A stretch of 64,000 nucleotides of DNA, from the NCBI GenBank assembly GCA_030761205.1, contig JAULJL010000011.1:10096501-10160500 (forward strand), read 5' to 3'. This document shows positions 13,391-24,429 of this stretch, one piece after another. The notes beneath the pieces were generated by a model, which did no database searches, was not told where the DNA came from, and worked only from the letters and a program-made list of their open reading frames with translations. Within the stretch, counting starts at the first letter, position 1; each line of letters begins with the position of its first letter. Origin of the DNA: Fremontodendron californicum. Taxonomy: Eukaryota > Streptophyta > Magnoliopsida > Malvales > Malvaceae. The position numbers and the translations under genes are program-made.

Positions 13391-15191
13391 TACACGAAAT
13401 TAGTGGGACCAAATTTTGATTATTCAAAAATCTCATTATGCAAAATTTGCCTCCAAATTTAATCTATTTTTTTTTTTTTTAAAAAAAAAACATGTTTCTT
13501 CCACAAAAAACCAACATATTATTTTTCAAAAGAATTTTGGAGTAGTGGATCCTACTATGGTACAATATGCAAATGTTCATTTAACACTATCGGTCTACAA
13601 TTCTTATTCAACCAATGAATGTTTATGAAATCATCAAATGAGATTATTATCACCATCCGTTTATTGCAAAGAAATATGATCAACAATACAACCATAAATG
13701 TACATGCTTTATTCACATATGCATGAAAATGTGCAAAATGCAAAATGTTTGAAAAATAATTTTTATATTTAGTTTCAAAAATAAAATAGTGAACACTTGC
13801 CCCAACAGTATCAACGGGGTATTCAACTTATTACGAGCAATGTATGTTCATCTTTGCCCGGTTTATGAAATTTATTCGGAATGTAGAATTAGGGGATAAA
13901 GGGTTAGAAACTTCCCTCCATATGTTCCTAACTTCGGTATATCTACCAAAAATTCAGCAAGGCTTCGCCTATATTGGCTCTATGGTTCACTACATGTGGG
14001 TGAACGAAGTTCTAAAAGGCCCCGAATTGTTCCTCACTGTCTCCTATGAAGGCTAGTAAGGCACCCGATAAAAGTGGGTTCAATTCGTTAGAGTATATTT
14101 TCCTAAGCCCATACGGATACGGAGGGTCAATCACGAAGGCTTTAGGTACTTTATACTCCGAAAGTGTTTCACTAGCCCATACAGAGGGTCAATCATGAAG
14201 GCATAGTTACTTTTCTTCCACTTAAAAGGACGGAACCCGGGTAGAGAGTTCATGTTATGCAAGTGCAATGTGTGTGGAGGAACAAAACAAACATTTTACC
14301 ACCTATTCTCTAACCCTTCTCCTAAATACCCCAACAATTTATTAAAACAAAGATCTAGAATAGTGTAACGCATTAACCAACCAGAGAGCAGTAGTAATAT
14401 GCATGCAAAAACCTTTTTACTTTCAAAACTTATTATGGGCGGTGTGATGTGCATTCATCATTGCCCTATTTGCAAAGGTAAACTTATTCAGAATATAGAA
14501 TAGAGAGTAAAGCGATTGGAAATATTCCTCCATGTGTTCTTAGCTTCAGGATATCTAATAGGAAATCCGGCATGGCTTCGCTTTGGTTCACTATATGAAG
14601 GTGAATCATTTCTAAAAGCCACGACTTGTTCCTCAGTGTCGCCGGTGAAGGCTAGTAAGGCACCCAAATAAAAGCGGGTTCAATTCGTTAGAGTCTATTT
14701 CCCTAGCCCATGTGGATTGTTAATCACGAAGGCTTAGGTAATTTAGTACTTCGGAAATGTTTCACTAGCCCATGCAGATTGTTAATCACGAAGGCTTAGT
14801 CACTTTGCTCCCACCTAAAAAGACGGAACCCGAGTATAAGGCTCATAATATGCAAATGCATGTGTAGTGTGTGAGAAGAAATAACAAACATTTCACCACC
14901 TATTCTACACCCCTTATTCTAAATGCCCCAACAAGATTAAACAATGTAAAGCATCATTTAAGCAAAGAATAAATATATGCAACAAAATAACCAGAGAACA
15001 ACAATAATATGTATGCACATGAATATGGACATATTTAAAAATATTTTATTATTTTCAAAATTCTCCTTATTATTAAAAAATATGGGAATTAAAATTAAAT
15101 ACCGAATAAAAACAAACAAAACTGAGACTTTGATAACACACGACTAATTCTAGGCCTGACTCTCTAAATATCCCCAGTGGAGTAGCCAAGT
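13391..15191 (-). mobile_element. Leader of minus-strand Ogre-like element, internally duplicated
   Basis: This is the homologue of the leader at 1-1175, but longer because a ~600-bp segment is present twice in tandem (about 13830-14425 and 14430-15020, offset ~608 bp). The copy far from the LTR carries E1-type diagnostic bases; the copy next to the primer-binding site carries E2-type bases such as 'attgttaatcacgaaggc'. The duplication is therefore a join of two subfamily leaders, not a simple local slippage. Short open frames here (13416-13628, 13844-14056) are not conserved and are not called. Confidence 0.75.
15171..15188 (-). promoter_or_regulatory. Primer-binding site, tRNA-Arg type
   Basis: On the minus strand it reads tggctactccactgggga, three bases from the LTR end at 15192. 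One base differs from the site at 1155-1172 in the conserved tggcgact part (g to t). It would prime with tRNA-Arg as in Ogre elements. Confidence 0.7.
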
Positions 15192-15486
15192 TGTTGCAAC
15201 CTAAAAAATAACAAGTCTCATCGCGAGACATTATTCGTTAAGTGTGACATTGGGATAAACAAAGGAAAAGACAACTTAATTCCTCTTGAAATAAAATGAG
15301 GGTTTGAAAACAAACTCGAAAAAGAAATGGAGTCGCCACCAATCTTTTTTGGCTAGGTGTGATCGGCCACCTATTAAAACCGATTTTGTAAAACATTTTA
15401 AAATTAATTAAAACATTTTTAAAATCAATTTCAAGTCTGCATTTTTAAACCAGAGAAATCAAAGAAGCAGGTTCGGGACTCGGTTA
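15192..15486 (-). repeat. Ogre-like LTR stump (last ~295 bp of the LTR)
   Basis: On the minus strand it ends in the family terminus (ttgcaaca here, ttgcgaca elsewhere). Similarity runs through the conserved 'gactcggtta' and stops abruptly at 15486, where complete copies continue with the GC-rich block. The remaining ~5.1 kb of this LTR is gone. The breakpoint may mark a deletion or the edge of a later rearrangement. Confidence 0.8.
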
Positions 15487-16407
15487 TTACATTCTCATTC
15501 CATTTGATATATGATATCTTATAAGAAGTGGTTCTAATATATGTATGACATATTCTAGGAACCAATGACAATGAGGAATGAAAAGGACCAAGGAGGCGAC
15601 AACCTTAGTTGACGATGGATCAATCTTGTTGGCCTAGGATGAGTTGTTTTAAGAAACAATTTATTTTATTTTGGATATGATTTTATTATACATTGGATGT
15701 TTTGGGTTTAGCATTATAGTCAAATACCTTTTTGAGGATATTTTTGGTTTTGGCCTAATGGCCATCCTTGGTATGTTTAGACATATAACCTTTTGCTAGC
15801 ATTGAATGCTATGCTATTTAGATTTTCCGCTTATAAATCATATCTTTATTGGACTTTGTTCCATGCTTTGATCTTGTTATAATCATATTTAATTTAGAAA
15901 CTTGCATAATTGATAATTATATTTTAAGAAAAAGGAATTCTTAAGTCACAAAGAATAAGAATAAAGTATAAAGATACTTATAGCCTTTTTATTATGAATT
16001 GAATTGGATCTTATATTTAGTTAATTAGAGAAAAATGACTCTTTTTATTAAATTATCGAAATTTAGTCAAGAAAATAACATCATAGAACCTAAGTTTTAT
16101 GTGTAGTGAAAGCTCAAAATCATATAAAATATGGGATCGATAGTATATAGGTATATATTGAAGAAAAAAATTCTAGTCTTTGTTCAATTTTAAGTTTTAA
16201 CTGTTTCAAGAGTGTATAATAAAAATTATATAATTTAGTACTCCAAGAATTTCATTCCTCAAGTTGTTTTTTAGGCATGTTTTCTTTTTTAAGAAAAAAA
16301 TTAATCATAATAAAATTAAATAAGCAAGAACAAGAAGAAAACTATAAACAAAAATGAAAGTTGAAACATTAATCTCTATAGCGTTCAAAATAATTATCAA
16401 ATAAGAA
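15487..16407. other. AT-rich non-coding DNA
   Basis: It begins at a sharp break from LTR sequence. No open frame, RNA gene or inverted repeat was recognised. The stretch 15520-15700 (a gaaaaggaccaaggaggcga-like run) resembles the leader or LTR style of retrotransposons, but I could not place it in a family. Confidence 0.4.
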
Positions 16408-16415
16408 ATTATGAG

Positions 16416-16892
16416 TAGACTTATCCATAAATTGGGTTATTTGTCCAAGTCCGAAAACCTGATTTGGACAAAAATATTAAGCTTGAAAAATGAGTTTGAG
16501 TAAAAAAATGAGATTCGTTTAGAAAACGGGTTGCCCTTTGACTCCAACATTCAAGATCCTAACCCGACCTAGCCATGACTTGTACTTTTTAATTACATAA
16601 TAAATATATTTTTATATTTATATATTATATATTTATATCATATAAATATATAATATTATAATATAAATATTACAAAATATGATAAGTTTTAAAACTTAAT
16701 AAAAAATAAAATAAAAAATATTTTCTTAAAAAAATAATATGAATTGGCTTAGACTATCCATTTACAAATCTGGACGGACTTAGATAGAATTTGATAATCG
16801 AATTGTCAGCTTGGATCGAACTTTGACAAGTAATATGATGTTAATACTATACCTAAACTCGACCCGAACCGGTCCGACCATGGACACTTCTA
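16416..16892. mobile_element. Non-autonomous hAT-type DNA transposon (MITE-like, 477 bp)
   Basis: A perfect 8-bp target-site duplication attatgag flanks it at 16408-16415 and 16893-16900. Its ends are imperfect inverted repeats: tagacttatccat on the left, and the complement tagaagtgtccat on the right (10 of 13 match). An 8-bp duplication and TAG-starting ends fit the hAT superfamily. There is no transposase frame, and the interior 16600-16740 is almost pure A+T. The subterminal part carries short 'gacccgaacc/ggtccgacc' GC-richer motifs. Confidence 0.8.
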
Positions 16893-16900
16893 ATTATGAG

Positions 16901-17604
16901 AAAAGTAGAGTTTTTATGAATTTAAGATTTTTATGTAAGATAAAACATAAAAAATTTTGATTAAATTAAGTAAATTATATTGGTTTGTGATTTAGTAAAT
17001 AAAACTAATAAGAATAGTGGCAAATAAAAGGTAATAGGATAAATCATGGATTAATAAATAATAACACATAAAAAGGACTAATAATTTTACTAAAAAAAAA
17101 AAGAAAAAGAGAAATTAAAGGAAAAATGTAATAATACAATGGAATGAAATCAGAACCTAATATTTATAATCCAGTAAGAGAAGAAAGTATTAAACCAAAT
17201 TCATAATAACATTTAATTGGTTTTTATAGAAAATGAAAGAAATGTTTTGAATTTATTTAGTGTCCCGTTTAAAGAATATTAAGAATTAAAAATTTTGAAT
17301 TTTTGCATCGAAGATGATAAAAGAGATGTATAAAAGCTTTTAGATTTAAAAGAGAAAATTTTCTAAGGCAATTTAGAATTACTTCAAAAACATCAATTGA
17401 AGAGGTTATTAATTGGTGAAAATTTTAATTAATGTTTTTATTTGTACATAATCAACTTTGTTCATACCATTATTCTCGCTTTGAAAATTCTAAAAGTTAT
17501 TTTTTTTAAAATATATCGAATAAGGATAATATACAGAAACACTTGTTGATGATGTAATGGTCGGATTCTTTTCACATAATATTTAGATATCATATTGTTA
17601 TATA
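16901..17604. other. AT-rich non-coding DNA
   Basis: No open frame, repeat or structural feature that I can support. The run of A/AG at 17090-17115 is low complexity. Confidence 0.4.
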
Positions 17605-17612
17605 AAGTGATG

Positions 17613-18788
17613 TAGGCCTGATAATTTTAGATAAATACGTTTTAATCGTGTATGAATTTTATATAATCGTGTTTTGTGTTTTAATGTATCAACATGTTTA
17701 AAACACGAAAAAATTCGTATCATAAATGTGTTAAACACAAATAACACGGTTAATTCTTCGTGTCGTAAAAGTGTTAACGTGTTGACACATATCCATTAAC
17801 ACGTTTAAAACACGATAATTTAACATGTATTAAACGTGTAGACACATCTAAATTAATAGTTTAACACGGTTATATCTTAAACACATTTAATTTTTAATAT
17901 AACATATGTGAACTATAAAGATTATTTTAAACTTTTAATTATGATATCTATTTAATATAGTCAAATAAAAATTATTATAAGTATTTAATTTAATATAACT
18001 CATACTCATTTTAGTTAGTAGTAAATAGTAATAGTATGATTGTTAAAAGAAAGAGAAAGTAAAGGAAACTTAATTTCTCTTAATATATATCCAATATCTT
18101 TATAACAAAAAATCTAATTTAATTAGTATAAATATTATTATAAGATAATAATATATCATGATCTTATTAATTAATTAAGTTATGATTAAAAAATTTACTT
18201 AAAAAAGAATTTGTGAATTGGAGTGTGAATTGTGAATAAACTAATTAGCTTATGGCTTATACATGGAAGAAAAGTTAACAATTAATAGTAACATAAGTAT
18301 CATATTTTGAATCTCATATTAATTAAGTTTTAATTTTTTTGATTTATTTCAATTTCTTATATAAAAGTTAGTAGTATTATTGTTAGGATGATTGCAGCTC
18401 ATTAGTTAGTACTTACTAATTACTACTTATAATTTTTAATATAATTTTTAAAATAACTTGTAGTCATATCACGTATATCTAAAAAATAAATAAATATTAA
18501 ATTAAAATTTAAGATTTTTCATGTACCCAATATAATTTTTTTACATGTTATTTGTGTTATTCGTGTTATAATGTCATATAAATTTAAATCGTGTTGTTGT
18601 GTTCAATTTAAACAGATCAGTTTTAAACATGTTAATAGTGTCATGTTGCGTGTAACACGAATAATAAATGTGTTGTGTTCATGTTTTAGATTTTGATATA
18701 TTAAATTATTCATGTCGTGTTCGTGTTTCAATTATTCATGTCGTGTCTAAAATGAGACACGACACGACAACACGAATTGCCAGATCTA
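17613..18788. mobile_element. Non-autonomous hAT-like DNA transposon with CACGAC-type subterminal repeats
   Basis: The left end taggcctgataatt and the complement of the right end, tagatctggcaatt, are inverted repeats (11 of 14). The flanking 8-mers aagtgatg (17605-17612) and caatgatg (18789-18796) agree at 6 of 8, consistent with an aged hAT target-site duplication. Both subterminal regions are packed with gtgtt/aacac and cgtgtcgtg motifs (17640-17880 and 18540-18780), as expected for transposase-binding clusters. The interior is AT-rich and encodes nothing recognisable. Confidence 0.65.
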
Positions 18789-18796
18789 CAATGATG

Positions 18797-19452
18797 TAAC
18801 TTAAAATACACTCTCTTTTTTTACAACCAATTGAAAAGATATAGTATAAAAACAAAATTCTTTAACTTGAAGAGAAAGGAAAAAGGAAAAAGGAAAAAAA
18901 ATCTAATTTTGCCTAATTAATTTAATGTAGACTGATTTATGGTAATTTAAATTTTAACTTGATTATTGAAGGCAAGAATATTGATTATTTAAAATTGAAT
19001 AATTGTAATTAATTTTGTTAAAAAGTTATTTCTTAAATATCAAATTAAATATATTAATTAAAAGACATGTAATAATTAAATATCAATTATATTTTTTACC
19101 AAATACTTTGACCTTTGTGTATTTAATAAGATATATATGTTTATTTTATTATTATAATTATTCTTTTGACAAATATATATTTATTTTTTTTGGTTGTGTA
19201 CATGGTTGAAAACATTAGTCCGGACCGACCGATCAAATCGGTTTAATCGGGAATCGAAATCCTGTCTGATTCGGTATAAAACCTAAAATCAAGAATTTGT
19301 TGAATCAGTAAAAAATCGGTTCAACCGATTAAAAAGTGGATTGAACTCGTAAAAAATCAATTTTTTATTTTTTATTATTTTTTTCAAATTTTTTTTATTA
19401 GTGATCAAATTTAAACCTTTAACCTCTTAACTTTATATTAAAAATCATATTA
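18797..19452. other. AT-rich DNA with a short unclassified repeat-like block
   Basis: No gene is seen. The block 19215-19350 is unusual for its repeated aatcggtt/aaccgatt and ccgaccgat motifs, which resemble subterminal sequence of plant DNA transposons. I found no matching partner within the window. The 64-residue frame at 19015-19209 is low-complexity AT translation. Confidence 0.4.
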
Positions 19453-19460
19453 TTAAATTA

Positions 19461-19636
19461 AGAATTATTATCCTGTCCACCGGCGGTGGACTTTTTAAGC
19501 TCCACAAGCAGGGCTTACACGCTTCCGTAATTTTTCATACGATTTGTATTTGTACAAATTGACCATCGGATCTAACAATATAATCGTACTCGTCGTGCAC
19601 GTAAAGTTTCAAATTGATCCGATATCCCTATCATAT
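19461..19636 (+). mobile_element. Left half of a long-inverted-repeat (foldback/MITE-like) element
   Basis: It pairs as an inverted repeat with 51250-51495. For example, 'agaattattatcctgt', 'gactttttaa' and 'tacgattt' on the left all recur in the complement of the right half, in order, over ~90 bp. Weaker similarity continues inward ('tgcacgt', 'agtttc'). The ends are flanked by taaatta on both sides (19454-19460 and 51496-51502), a possible AT-rich target duplication. The original element would be about 422 bp. It is split at catat by the solo LTR insertion. Superfamily is uncertain (MULE or hAT). Confidence 0.7.
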
Positions 19637-20257
19637 TGATAAGTCATAAAATACACATTTTATGTCTTTTCTATTCTTAGTTTTAGTTATGTCTTATATC
19701 TTTATTTTATTTACTTATATTATGTTTTTGAATTTTAGGTACAATAAGGAGAATGAAGTCAAAATATTTCAATAATGATGGTAAAGAGTTTACAAAATCA
19801 TAATCACAAGATGGAAGAAGACTTGGGAGTCAAAAAGATCAATTTCTGGTTGCAAAGCAAGAAGGCAGATTTGACAACCGAAGCTTGTTGCTAAGAAATC
19901 ATGATGTTAAAGTCTTTATTTGAAGAAACTTCGTGTTGACTTTTGAAGCTGACTTAAATACTTTTCCAACGGTAGTTTACATGCCCAAATCGGACAAGAA
20001 ATGGTCATCCAAATCAGTCGAAGAAGTGCAAGACAATGCAGCAAAAAAATTGGAGACAGAATGCTCGGAGCCGCAGCTCCCAAAAAAGGGAAAAACCATG
20101 AAAAAAAATGCAAAAACGTGATTTTTCTGCCTCCAGGCTTACTTGTGCGGCAAAGACTTGTTCCCATGGTTTTAAAACTCTATAACTACCATCTTTTGAG
20201 TCACAAACTAGACATCTTTTGAGAAGACTCAAGGATCATCATTAATTTTTTTCTTCT
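19637..20257 (+). repeat. Solo Athila-like LTR, left part
   Basis: It starts with tgataagtcataaa, matching the LTR start at 20258 and 48867, and follows the same sequence for 621 bp until interrupted at cttct inside a CTT-rich run. Its right part is 50384-51244. The 5-bp duplication catat (19632-19636 and 51245-51249) brackets the reassembled ~1.48 kb LTR, showing a complete solo LTR left after recombination between the LTRs of an older insertion. Confidence 0.85.
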
Positions 20258-21753
20258 TGATAAACTCATAAAATACATATTTGATGCCCTTTTTATTCTT
20301 AGTTTTAGTTATGTTTTCGATCTTTATCTTGATTACTTATGTTATATTTTTGAATTCTAGGTATATTTAAGAGAATGAAGTGAAAAAATGTCAATAATGA
20401 TGGTAAAGAACTTACAAAATCATAATCACAAGATGGAAGAAGACACGGGAGTCAAAAAGATCAATTTCTGGTTGCAAAGCAAGAAGGCAGATTTGACCTC
20501 CGTTGCTTGTTGTAAGGAAAACATGATGTTAAAGTCCTTATTTAAAGAAACTTCCTTCTTGACTTTTGAACCTGACTTGAGTACTTTTCCAACGGTAGTT
20601 TACACTCCCAAGTCGAACAAGAAATGGTTATCCAAATCAGCCGAAGAAGTACAAGACGATGCAGCAGAAAAATGGAAGGTAGAGAGCCCGGCGCCACTGC
20701 ACCAATAATTCGGGAAAAACACGTGAAAACTGCCCAAAAACGTGATTTTTTGCTTCCAGGCTTACTTGTGCGGCAATTACTTGTTCCCAGCGTTTTGAAA
20801 CTCTATAAATACCATCTTTTGAGCCACAAACTAGACATCTTTTGAGGAGACTCAAAGATCATCATTCTTCTTCTTCTTCTTCTTCTCCATTCTTTTTATT
20901 TTTTTTTTAGTTTTATGTATATATTACCTATGCCTATGCTAGGCTAAACTTTTTTTTGGTTAAGGGTGATTTCAAAGCCCTAGACATGTCTTGTAATTGA
21001 TATTCAGATTTATATATCATTAGTTTTCTATCAAAGTTGATTATGTTCTTCCATAAGAATTGTTTATGATCTTTGTCTTGATTTGTTTAGGTGTACAACT
21101 AGATAGATCTTGATAATTATCTAATGCTAGTTTAGGAGTCTTGATCTGTGTAATTGTCTTGATTTCCTATTCATAAGTGGCAATTTGTGATTAATGATTA
21201 TGGTCAAGTTTTCGCTAATTGCAAAGTAGAACATAACATAGGTTAAATAATCCGAGCTTATGTGTTTGTTGCCTAGATCAACCTATCTTTCTCATCATAA
21301 AGCTGCCATTAAATTAAATCTATAGAGCTTATTCTAGGTTGTCTAATGGTTAGAGATTAAACAGAGAGCTTGTTATATTTAACGACGAACTAAGGAAAGA
21401 TTGGGGTAACAAAGCTTGTTGTTATCTACGGTTGATAGTTTTGATAGTTAATTGATGTTGATAGATCTGATTATTGATTCCCAATGATGTCTAGTGGTGG
21501 AGAATGAAACTTTAACCATATTTCTCATATTTGACATTCTCTTACTTATTTACTTCTTACTTTTATTGTTTTCTTTTGTTTTAAAATATCTTAAAATCCC
21601 TTTAACTTTTGTTTTCTTTGAATTTAAGTTTTAAACTAGTGATTTATAAACTAAAAACCAATCTCTGTGGATTCAACCCTTGCATGCTACTTTACTATAA
21701 TTGATCATATTAAGTGCAAGGTTTAATAAAGATACACTCTTTTGGGTGCATCA
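20258..21753 (+). repeat. 5' LTR of the Athila-like element
   Basis: 1496 bp, tgataaactc...gtgcatca. It is collinear with the 3' LTR at 48867-50378. Compared with that LTR it lacks a ~22-bp stretch inside a GC-rich palindromic patch (here 'cggcgccactgcacc' at ~20689; 49297-49335 is longer). It contains the (ttc)n run near 20865-20890. Short open frames crossing 20388-20845 on both strands recur in all LTR copies only as shifted fragments and are not genes. Confidence 0.88.
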
Positions 21754-21759
21754 AGTTTT

Positions 21760-21778
21760 TGGCGTCGTTGCCAAGGAT
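21760..21778 (+). promoter_or_regulatory. Primer-binding site, tRNA-Asp type (decayed)
   Basis: tggcgtcgttgccaaggat lies six bases after the 5' LTR. The Athila-lineage site, complementary to plant tRNA-Asp (from memory), is tggcgccgttgccggggat. The three differences are all C-to-T or G-to-A transitions. Confidence 0.75.
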
Positions 21779-21881
21779 TGCTTCCTTTAGTTTATTTGTT
21801 ACTTGGTTTGTTCTTATTTTCAGTTCTAATTAATTTTCTTTTTGTATATATAGGTTTTATTTTCTACTCAATCAAAGAGAG

Positions 21882-22745
21882 ATGGCTTGGGCTATATCAA
21901 ACATTCAAAACCAACTAACCAATCTCACATCCATAGTTCAACAACTAGCCATTGGTAATGTTCAACAATCAAGGAAGTGTGGAGTATGCTTTATGATGGA
22001 TCATCCAACCAATTTGTGCCCATACTTCCGCGATGATAATTTTGAACAAGCCTATGATTTAGAAGGATGTCAAGGCCATCAAGGGTTCCAAGGACAACAG
22101 TATGATCCTTACTCAAACACTTACAATGAAGGATGGTGGGATCATACTAATTATGGCTACCCGGAAAATTATCAAGAAATAGATCCTTATGCCAACTACA
22201 ATCATCCATCGAGCTTCAATCAATCATGGTCTCATGAACCAGATCTTTTTCAGCCCCCACCTCAAAACTCAGGTACTTCTTTAGAAGACCTTGTCAATTC
22301 TTTTGTTGCTAATACTTTGGAATTTCAACAGGAACAATGGGAAACAAGGGCAAGTCTTCAAGCAAGTATCCAGAGTTTGGAAACACAAATGAGCCAATTG
22401 GTTAATAGTATGGAGGAATTAGTAGAACAAAGATCTCAAGAGCTCCTTTCCCAAACTATGATTGATCCAAAGGAGAATATTAGTGCCACACAACTTGAGG
22501 ATGAATCAAAAAATCCAAGGGAACCCAAGGATGAGAAAGAACTTGAGATGGATTTACTTCTTGAAGATAATGAAGCTTCAATTTCAAAGGAGAGTACTTC
22601 GGCACCTGAGGTAACGTTTAAGGTTCCAATTTTTACTAATGTTTCTTCTCCACCTTTTCCTAGTAGATTTTCAAAGTTCAAGGAGGAGGAACATGAACAA
22701 CACATGCCGAAAACCTTAAACAGCTTGTTTGTGGATGTCATTTAA
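21882..22745 (+). pseudogene. Truncated Athila-like gag (nucleocapsid half)
   Basis: An open frame of 287 residues starts ATGGCTTGGGC. Residues ~30-45 hold a zinc-knuckle-like CGVCFMMDHPTNLCP (C-x2-C-x5-H-x4-C, one residue longer than the usual x4 spacing). A Tyr/Asn/Gly-rich tract with YSNTYNEGWWDH follows at ~75-90, typical of plant Athila gag. After that comes a Gln/Glu-rich, probably coiled-coil region at ~120-190 and an acidic tail. The capsid domain expected upstream of the knuckle is absent, so this is the C-terminal half of a normally much longer protein. The frame is uninterrupted in this copy, but a true start codon and expression are unproven. Followed by a broken pre-protease remnant. 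Confidence 0.75.
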
Positions 22746-22926
22746 CAAGTACCAAAATATGCTCTATTCTCTATGAGATATGCACCACAAAGGATTATGG
22801 AATAAAACTTGTAATGGAGAATGCATCCACTGTTGTGCAAAGAAAGCTTCCTATCAAACGCACAAATTTGGGAAGTTTCATGTATGAGCCTGACAAGCCT
22901 AAAAAGCCAAGAAGGGGTGTTGGTTA
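22746..22926 (+). pseudogene. Remnant of the gag-protease linker (pol deleted after it)
   Basis: Just after the gag stop, translation in shifting frames gives VPKYA and then MENASTVVQRKLPIKRTNLG, which resemble the conserved segment before the protease of Athila polyproteins (from memory). It ends at a stop near 22924 and is followed directly by the non-coding 3' type sequence ('cttgggaggcaacccaatt' at 23143). Protease, reverse transcriptase, RNase H and integrase are all missing. Confidence 0.55.
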
Positions 22927-23702
22927 GGTTGGACACATTAAATCAAGTGCTAATTGGGAGGCAGCCCAATTAATGAAGAAATTGTCAACCTGCCATAAAC
23001 AGATTTGCTTTCTTTTTCTTTCTTGCTTCGTTTTAATTTTTTAGGTTTATTTAAGTTTCATTAGTTTGCTTTCTTTTGATATTTTAATAATTTTGTTTGT
23101 TTTTGTGTTTTAATAAGTCAGGCTAAGGACAATAAACCAAGCGCTTCTTGGGAGGCAACCCAATTGGATGGAGAGCATACATTATAATCAGATTTGCGAT
23201 TTCTTACTCTCCATCCCTCTATCTTTTATATTTTCTTTAGTTATTTTTCTTCTTTTATTTAGTAGTTCTTTTCTCTTACATATAATTCTTGCATATGGGG
23301 TAATAGTATTACATTAAGGACAATGTAAGAATTAAGTGTGGGGGGAAGAATTTAGGATTTCTTATTTTAGGTTGTCAATTTTTTTGATTTTGAGTCTTTT
23401 TAATTTAGTTTTAGTGTGTTTTAGTTTATTTCAATACAATGATGAGATATGAATTGTGTAGGTCTAAAACTGGTTTACTAGTAAGAAGAATTTTATTGAG
23501 AATTGAGCTTGATATCATTTTTTTTTATGAGCCAATAGTAATATGATATGTTGATTGAGAAAGAAGCATGTTTAGACTTGATATTGACTTGTATAATCAT
23601 TCTTGTGAGTTTTTGAGCCTATATGATTGATGCATTATACATATCAATCTAATTTCCTTCTTGAGTGCTCTTATGATTACATGTTTCTCTAGAACTTGCT
23701 TT
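22927..23702 (+). other. Non-coding internal region of the Athila-like element, left part
   Basis: It contains two versions of the 'gggaggca.cccaatt' motif (22957 and 23147) that in plant Athila-type elements lies downstream of the coding region, and an aagtgtgggggg motif at 23334. No open frame of interest. It continues at 47610 after the Ogre-like insertion. Confidence 0.65.
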
Positions 23703-24429
23703 ACACCTGTAGACACCTAATTTTGTCCGGACCACTAAAACAGGTATGTTTTCTTCCTAAATTGATGTTTCCGAGTGTAAAAAGACTGTTTTCATCCTGC
23801 AGGAGGTACTCCGAGACTTAGTTTAAGAGGGCGAGATTAAAAAGTTAAACTTGAAAAAAGTCAACCCCGAAAAAAGTCAACCCCGAAAAAGTCAACCCTA
23901 GAAAGTCAACTACTGAAAAATTCAACCCACTTTCAAAATCAAGATTTTAAGTTCAATTGAAAAATGACGAAAGAATTTTGATAATCCGAGGTCTACATTG
24001 AAAGATATGGAGTTCGGAAGTTAGGATTTGGAGATTCAGTAGAAAGGAAACCCTAATCTGAGAAATTTGGGAAAAAGTGCTTAAACGATCAAATTGGTCG
24101 GAATTGAAGGTTCCAAATGAAAGATAAGCACTGACTACGGGTAATGGAGAAGCCACTTGCAAGAAAAATCAAAAGAAAAGTCAATCCGGGAGAAAACCGA
24201 GAATTAGGGTTTTTAGTGGATTTCGGTGAAATCGGAAAGAATCACAGAAATGGCCAAACTTGGTAAGACCAAAGCCCCCAATGGACGAAGAATGATTAAA
24301 AAGGATAGCCCAAGGCTCAGATTGAAGAAAATCTGAAAATCGAACTTGTTTTGAGCAAAACCGGGTTTTGATGGCAAAAGGGCAAAATCGGAAAATTTGG
24401 GAAAAATAGCAAATGGACTCCGAAAATTC

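Noticed and set aside
15520..15640. Possible host gene 3' end
   Set aside because: No open frame or splice structure is seen around it; the text is compatible with decayed repeat DNA.
20001..20855. Overlapping 62-106 residue frames on both strands in the Athila-like LTRs
   Set aside because: They appear in each LTR copy in different frames and lengths, as expected for non-coding repeats.
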